Shown here: positions 38,478-42,496 of the stretch, in pieces | Layout of the letters: every line of letters begins with the position of its first letter | Numbering within the stretch: position 1 is the first letter of the stretch | Assembly (NCBI GenBank): GCA_021816585.1 | Contig: JAKAXL010000022.1 | Span: forward strand, 1 to 42,496 | Source of the DNA: Pseudomonadota bacterium | Lineage (GTDB): Bacteria; Pseudomonadota; Gammaproteobacteria; Burkholderiales; Burkholderiaceae_C | Length of the DNA stretch: 42,496 nt | Reading direction: 5' to 3' | The notes under the pieces: model-generated | The model's database searches: none | The model's input: only the letters and a program-made list of their open reading frames with translations | Told to the model about the DNA's origin: nothing | Made by a program: the position numbers and the translations under genes

Positions 38478-39245
38478 ATGCGTCAGCTCAACCAGCTATC
38501 GATCGTCGAAAAACTCCAGCACACCGGTTTCATCGTCCTCGTGTGCTTCGGCCTTCTGTGCGCCGAGATCTACCTCTACGTGACCCACACCGGGCTCGAC
38601 GGCAAGGCCGGGGTCACGCTGAAGGACATCCAGCTCTCCTACGCCGGCAACCCCAACTCCAGCAAGCTGCAGACCGTGCTGCCGACCATGCTGACCAACG
38701 CCGGGGTGCCGAAGACGGAGTGGCCGCAGGACACCGCGATGTTCGACCACTGGATCGCCGGCGGGCGCCAGAAGGCCGAGTACGAAACCCATATCAAGCC
38801 CTTCATCGCGACGCACTGCCTGATGTGCCACAGCGTCGCGATGAGCAAGCAGCTGCACAACCCGCCGCTGGTCACCTACAACGATGTCGAGGCGGTCACG
38901 AAGACCGACACCGGCATGAGCTACACGACCATGTTCATGACCGGCATGGTCCACCTGACCATGCTCGGCGTGATCTTCTGGATGGCCGCCTACCTGTTCG
39001 TGCGCACCCGCGTGAACAACCAGATCAAGGCCATCGCGGTCATCACGCCGTTCCTGGCGATGCTGCTGGACTTCTCCGGCTGGTTCCTCACCAAGGTGAA
39101 CCCCAACTTCGCTTGGTTCGTGCTGATCGGCGGCGGCCTGTCGTGCCCGATCGCCGCGCTCGAGATGATCGTGTCGTTCTTCGACATGTGGGTCGGCATT
39201 CCCGGCTTCCTGCAGCAGAAGCTGATCGCCGAAGCGAAGAGCTGA
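38478..39245 (+). CDS. Small membrane c-type cytochrome protein of unknown function
   Basis: The 255-residue protein has one membrane segment near the N-terminus (about 15-35) and a periplasmic region with a single haem c motif CLMCH (114-118). Three more membrane segments follow (about 155-175, 186-205 and 211-232). The N-terminus LNQLSIVEKLQHTGFIVLV resembles a family I recall from other betaproteobacteria, sometimes mislabelled elongation factor 1-alpha; its function is not known. It is probably an electron carrier or sensor in the cytoplasmic membrane. The start is uncertain because no Shine-Dalgarno sequence precedes ATG 38478; GTG 38436 is an in-frame alternative. An FNR-like site upstream suggests expression linked to low oxygen. 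Confidence 0.75.
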   Translation: MRQLNQLSIVEKLQHTGFIVLVCFGLLCAEIYLYVTHTGLDGKAGVTLKDIQLSYAGNPNSSKLQTVLPTMLTNAGVPKTEWPQDTAMFDHWIAGGRQKAEYETHIKPFIATHCLMCHSVAMSKQLHNPPLVTYNDVEAVTKTDTGMSYTTMFMTGMVHLTMLGVIFWMAAYLFVRTRVNNQIKAIAVITPFLAMLLDFSGWFLTKVNPNFAWFVLIGGGLSCPIAALEMIVSFFDMWVGIPGFLQQKLIAEAKS

Positions 39246-39255
39246 ACGTGCCCCG

Positions 39256-39280
39256 GAGGGCCTGGCGCCGCCAGGCCCTC
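39256..39280 (+). terminator. Hairpin terminator after the membrane cytochrome gene
   Basis: GAGGGCCTGG and CCAGGCCCTC form a perfect 10-bp stem with a 5-base loop, 10 bases after the stop codon. No T run follows. Confidence 0.65.
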
Positions 39281-39287
39281 GCGCCCG

Positions 39288-39321
39288 CGGCCGCCGCCAC
39301 CCGACGAGGGTGCGGCGGCCG
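39288..39321 (+). terminator. Second hairpin between the cytochrome gene and glmU
   Basis: A 14-bp stem with one bulged base (39288-39302 with 39308-39321, five-base loop GACGA) follows the first hairpin within eight bases. The pair probably isolates glmU-glmS from upstream transcription; no promoter for glmU could be recognised in the next 98 bases. Confidence 0.5.
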
Positions 39322-39419
39322 TGTTCATGGCGGGTCGCGCGCGGCGCGCCGCCGCCCCCTCGCACGCGGGGGAGCGACGTGGCGGGAAAGCTGCTCGACG
39401 ACCCCTAGAATCTCGCGCC

Positions 39420-40841
39420 ATGAACCGCCCTTCCAGTTCCTCCGAAGTTCCTTCGCCCTCCGGGCCGCTGCAGGTCGTGGTGCTGGCCGCCGGCAAGGGA
39501 ACGCGCATGCGCTCGCGCCTGCCCAAGGTGCTGCAGCCGCTGGCCGGGCGCCCGCTGCTGGCGCACGTGCTGGACACCGCGCACGCGCTGCACGACGCGC
39601 GCTGCGTGGTGGTGGTGGGGCACGGCGCGCAGCAGGTGCGCGAGGCCTTCGCCGGGGTCGATGACCTCGAGCTGTGCGAGCAGCAGCCGCAGCTGGGAAC
39701 CGGCCACGCCGTGCTGCAGGCCAGTCCGCGGCTCGCCGATGACGGCGTCGTGCTGGTGCTGTACGGCGACGTGCCGCTGGTGCGCGCGCAGACCCTGCAG
39801 CCGCTGGTGGACATCGCGCGCGGCGGCGCGCTGGCGGTGCTCACGGTGCGGCTCGGGCAGCCCGACGGCTACGGGCGCATCGTGCGCGACGAGCAGGGGC
39901 GCGTGCAGCGCATCGTCGAGCACCGCGACGCATCGCCCGCCGAACGCGCGCTGCGCGAGGTCAACAGCGGCATCCTGGCCGCGCCCGCGGCCGCGCTCAA
40001 GCGCTGGGTGGGCCTGCTGCGCGACGACAACGCGCAGCGCGAGTACTACCTGACCGACGTCGTGCAACTGGCGCAGGCCGACGGCGTCGCCGTGCACGGC
40101 GTGGTCGCCGACGACGCCGACGAACTGCTCGGGGTCAACGACCGGCTGCAGCTCGCCCACCTGGAGCGCGTGGTGCAGCGCCGCCACGCCGGGAAGCTGA
40201 TGCGCGACGGCGTGACCCTGCTCGACCCCGAGCGCATCGACGTGCGCGGCGAACTGCGCTGCGGCCAGGACGTGCGCATCGACGTCGGCTGCGTGTTCGA
40301 GGGCCGCGTCGAGCTGGACGACGGCGTGCAGGTCGGCGCGCACTGCGTGCTGCGCGACTGCCGCATCGGCCCCGACAGCCGCATCGAGCCCTTCAGCCAC
40401 ATCGACGGCGCCGTCTGCGGGCAGGGCGCGCGCATCGGCCCCTACGCGCGGCTGCGCCCCGGCACCGAACTGGGGCGCGACGTGCACGTGGGCAATTTCA
40501 CCGAGGTGAAGAACAGCCGCATCGGCGACGCCAGCAAGGCCAACCACCTGAGCTACGTCGGCGACGCCACGGTGGGCGCGCGCGTGAACATCGGCGCCGG
40601 CACCATCACCTGCAACTACGACGGCGCGGCCAAGCACCGCACCGTGATCGAGGACGATGTGTTCATCGGCTCCGACACCCAGCTGGTGGCCCCCGTGCGC
40701 GTCGGCCAGGGCGCCACGCTGGGGGCGGGCACCACGCTGACGCGCGACGCGCCGGCCGGGCAGCTCACGCTGTCGCGCGCGCGACAGCTCAGCATCGCGA
40801 ACTGGGATCGCCCGCAGAAGAAACCCTCGACGAAAGACTGA
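39420..40841 (+). CDS. glmU: Bifunctional UDP-GlcNAc pyrophosphorylase/GlcN-1-P acetyltransferase GlmU
   Basis: GlmU acetylates glucosamine-1-phosphate and then forms UDP-GlcNAc, the precursor of peptidoglycan and lipopolysaccharide. The N-terminal uridyltransferase domain has [39 protein letters not shown] and [11 protein letters not shown]. The C-terminal left-handed beta-helix (about 255-455) has the hexapeptide repeats, [40 protein letters not shown] and [10 protein letters not shown], which include acetyltransferase residues. ATG 39420 gives a 473-residue protein with a short serine-rich lead of about 15 residues. The stop is three bases before glmS; the pair forms an operon. Confidence 0.97.
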   Translation: MNRPSSSSEVPSPSGPLQVVVLAAGKGTRMRSRLPKVLQPLAGRPLLAHVLDTAHALHDARCVVVVGHGAQQVREAFAGVDDLELCEQQPQLGTGHAVLQASPRLADDGVVLVLYGDVPLVRAQTLQPLVDIARGGALAVLTVRLGQPDGYGRIVRDEQGRVQRIVEHRDASPAERALREVNSGILAAPAAALKRWVGLLRDDNAQREYYLTDVVQLAQADGVAVHGVVADDADELLGVNDRLQLAHLERVVQRRHAGKLMRDGVTLLDPERIDVRGELRCGQDVRIDVGCVFEGRVELDDGVQVGAHCVLRDCRIGPDSRIEPFSHIDGAVCGQGARIGPYARLRPGTELGRDVHVGNFTEVKNSRIGDASKANHLSYVGDATVGARVNIGAGTITCNYDGAAKHRTVIEDDVFIGSDTQLVAPVRVGQGATLGAGTTLTRDAPAGQLTLSRARQLSIANWDRPQKKPSTKD

Positions 40842-40844
40842 ACC

Positions 40845-42496
40845 ATGTGCGGAATCGTCGGCGCCGCAGCGCGCCACAACATCGTGCCGGTGCTGCTGGA
40901 AGGACTGCAGCGCCTGGAATACCGCGGCTACGACTCCTGCGGCCTGGCGGTGCAGCAGCACGGCGAACTCAAGCGCCTGCGCACGACGCAGCGCGTGTCG
41001 GACCTGCGCGCGCAGGCCGAGGGCCTGGAGGCCTTTACCGGCATCTGCCACACGCGCTGGGCCACGCACGGCGCGCCGGCCACGCACAACGCGCACCCGA
41101 TGCTGTCGCGCGGGCAGCTGGCGCTGGTGCACAACGGCATCATCGAGAACCACGACGAACTGCGCGCCGAACTGCAGGCCGCCGGCTACGACTTCGACAG
41201 CCAGACCGACACCGAGGTGGTCGCGCATCTGGTGCACAGCCTGTACCGCGGCGACTTGTTCGATGCCGTGCAGAACGCCGTGGCGCGGCTGCGCGGCGCC
41301 TATGCCATCGCCGTGCTGCACGTGGACGAACCCGACGTGGTGGTGGGGGCGCGCGCCGGCAGCCCGCTGGTGCTGGCGCAGGGCGACGACGGCTGCTTCG
41401 TCGCCTCCGACGCGCTGGCGCTGGCCGGCAGCGCGCAGCGCGTGGCCTACCTGGAGGAGGGCGACGTGGTGCGCATCGACCCGGCGTCGAGCCGCGTGGT
41501 CGACGCGCAGCGCCGCAGCGTCGAGCGCGCCTGGCACGAGCTGCAGGGCTACGCCGGCGCCACCGAGCTGGGCCCCTACCGGCACTACATGCAGAAGGAG
41601 ATCTTCGAGCAGCCGCGCGCGGTGGGCGACACGCTGGACGGCATCGAGACCGTCGGCGCCAGCCTGTTCGGCGACGACGCCGCAGTGCTGGGACGCGTGC
41701 GCCGCGTGCTGGTGCTGGCCTGCGGCACCAGCCATTACGCGGGCAGCGTGGCGCGCCACTGGATCGAGGCGCTGGCGCGCATCCCGGTGGACGTCGAGGT
41801 GGCCAGCGAATACCGCACCCGCGACAGCGTCCCCGACCCCGACACGCTGGTGGTCGCGGTGTCGCAAAGCGGCGAGACCGCCGACACGCTGGCCGCGCTG
41901 CGCCACGCGCGCAGCCTGGGCATGCCGCACCAGCTGGCGATCTGCAACGTGCCGGGCAGCGCGATGATGCGCGAATGCCCGATGCGCTTCGCCACCCGTG
42001 CCGGCGTGGAGATCGGGGTCGCGTCGACCAAGGCCTTCACCACCCAGCTGGCGGCGCTGTTCCTGCTGGCGCTGACCCTGGCCAAGCTGCGCGGGCGCCT
42101 CGACGAAGCGCAGGAGCAGGAGCAGCTGCAGCACCTGCGCCACCTGCCGTCGGCGCTGCAGGCCGCGCTGGCCACCGAGCCGCAGGTCATGGCGTGGGCG
42201 GAAACCTTCACGCGCCACGACAACGCGCTGTTCCTCGGCCGCGGCATGCACTACCCGATCGCCCAGGAAGGCGCGCTCAAGCTGAAGGAGATCTCCTACA
42301 TCCACGCCGAGGCCTACCCCGCCGGCGAACTCAAGCACGGCCCGCTGGCGCTGGTCACCGACGCCATGCCGGTGGTCGTGGTGGCGCCCAACGACGCGCT
42401 GCTGGACAAGCTCAAGAGCAACCTGCAGGAAGTGCGCGCCCGCGGCGGACGCCTGTACGTGCTGACCGATGCCGGAACGCGCATCGACAACACCGA
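40845..42496 (+). CDS. glmS: Glutamine-fructose-6-phosphate aminotransferase GlmS (3' end outside window)
   Basis: GlmS makes glucosamine-6-phosphate from fructose-6-phosphate and glutamine, the first step towards UDP-GlcNAc. The N-terminal glutaminase begins MCGIVGAA, where Cys2 becomes the nucleophile after Met removal, and includes [19 protein letters not shown] and [14 protein letters not shown]. Two SIS isomerase domains follow, with [26 protein letters not shown] and [15 protein letters not shown] in the first, and [37 protein letters not shown] in the second. About 550 codons are present; some 60 residues, including the C-terminal catalytic tail, lie beyond the window. It starts three bases after glmU. 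Confidence 0.97.
   Translation, partial: MCGIVGAAARHNIVPVLLEGLQRLEYRGYDSCGLAVQQHGELKRLRTTQRVSDLRAQAEGLEAFTGICHTRWATHGAPATHNAHPMLSRGQLALVHNGIIENHDELRAELQAAGYDFDSQTDTEVVAHLVHSLYRGDLFDAVQNAVARLRGAYAIAVLHVDEPDVVVGARAGSPLVLAQGDDGCFVASDALALAGSAQRVAYLEEGDVVRIDPASSRVVDAQRRSVERAWHELQGYAGATELGPYRHYMQKEIFEQPRAVGDTLDGIETVGASLFGDDAAVLGRVRRVLVLACGTSHYAGSVARHWIEALARIPVDVEVASEYRTRDSVPDPDTLVVAVSQSGETADTLAALRHARSLGMPHQLAICNVPGSAMMRECPMRFATRAGVEIGVASTKAFTTQLAALFLLALTLAKLRGRLDEAQEQEQLQHLRHLPSALQAALATEPQVMAWAETFTRHDNALFLGRGMHYPIAQEGALKLKEISYIHAEAYPAGELKHGPLALVTDAMPVVVVAPNDALLDKLKSNLQEVRARGGRLYVLTDAGTRIDNT

Noticed and set aside
39405..42338. A 977-codon open frame on the minus strand opposite glmU and glmS
   Set aside because: It is the GC-rich shadow of two unmistakable plus-strand genes; its product is a low-complexity mix of Arg, Ala, His, Val and Gln with no domain.

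Overview
This is GC-rich DNA from a betaproteobacterium, most likely in the order Burkholderiales. Three things point there: the dusB-fis-purH-ruvC gene order, the leucine/isovalerate degradation genes carried with aceK and bioB, and a short intergenic repeat of a type I recall from Burkholderiales genomes. The genus cannot be fixed from the window. Every stretch is chromosomal in character. I see no rRNA, tRNA, CRISPR array, insertion sequence or phage gene.

Layout. Positions 1-2400: the end of a histidine phosphatase gene, then ruvB and ruvA on the minus strand, separated by two tandem 85-bp repeats. Positions 2496-5100: fabA (+) and leuA (-) converge on a strong hairpin; leuA has a 330-nt leader with a small ORF and three hairpins. 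Positions 5160-8734 (-): dusB-fis-purH-ruvC. Positions 8850-23679, nearly all minus: a leucine/isovalerate and fatty acid degradation block. In transcription order it holds isovaleryl-CoA dehydrogenase, aceK, a thiolase, a DsbA-fold isomerase, an acyl-CoA synthetase, methylcrotonyl-CoA carboxylase beta, bioB, methylcrotonyl-CoA carboxylase alpha, a 2-hydroxyacid dehydrogenase and HMG-CoA lyase. One class V aminotransferase (+) interrupts it.

Positions 23813-32447 (+): six overlapping or abutting genes for envelope glycan synthesis. They are two paralogous TMTC-like membrane proteins, a polyprenyl-phosphate-type family 2 glycosyltransferase and three GT4-type glycosyltransferases. A Wzx-like flippase gene (-) converges on the end. 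This is the best candidate for an undescribed system. Positions 34010-42496: aldo/keto reductase, glutamate dehydrogenase, ubiA, dps, a small membrane c-type cytochrome with an FNR-like box upstream, glmU, and glmS cut by the window end.

How the genes fit together. The degradation block takes isovaleryl-CoA towards acetyl-CoA and acetoacetate. Methylcrotonyl-CoA carboxylase needs biotin, whose synthase lies inside the operon, and AceK controls entry of the resulting acetyl-CoA into the glyoxylate shunt. GlmS and GlmU make UDP-GlcNAc, a general precursor for envelope glycans. The most notable regulatory structures seen are the ruvA-ruvB repeats, which place the ruvB ribosome binding site in a hairpin at the end of a 27-codon ORF, and the leuA leader.
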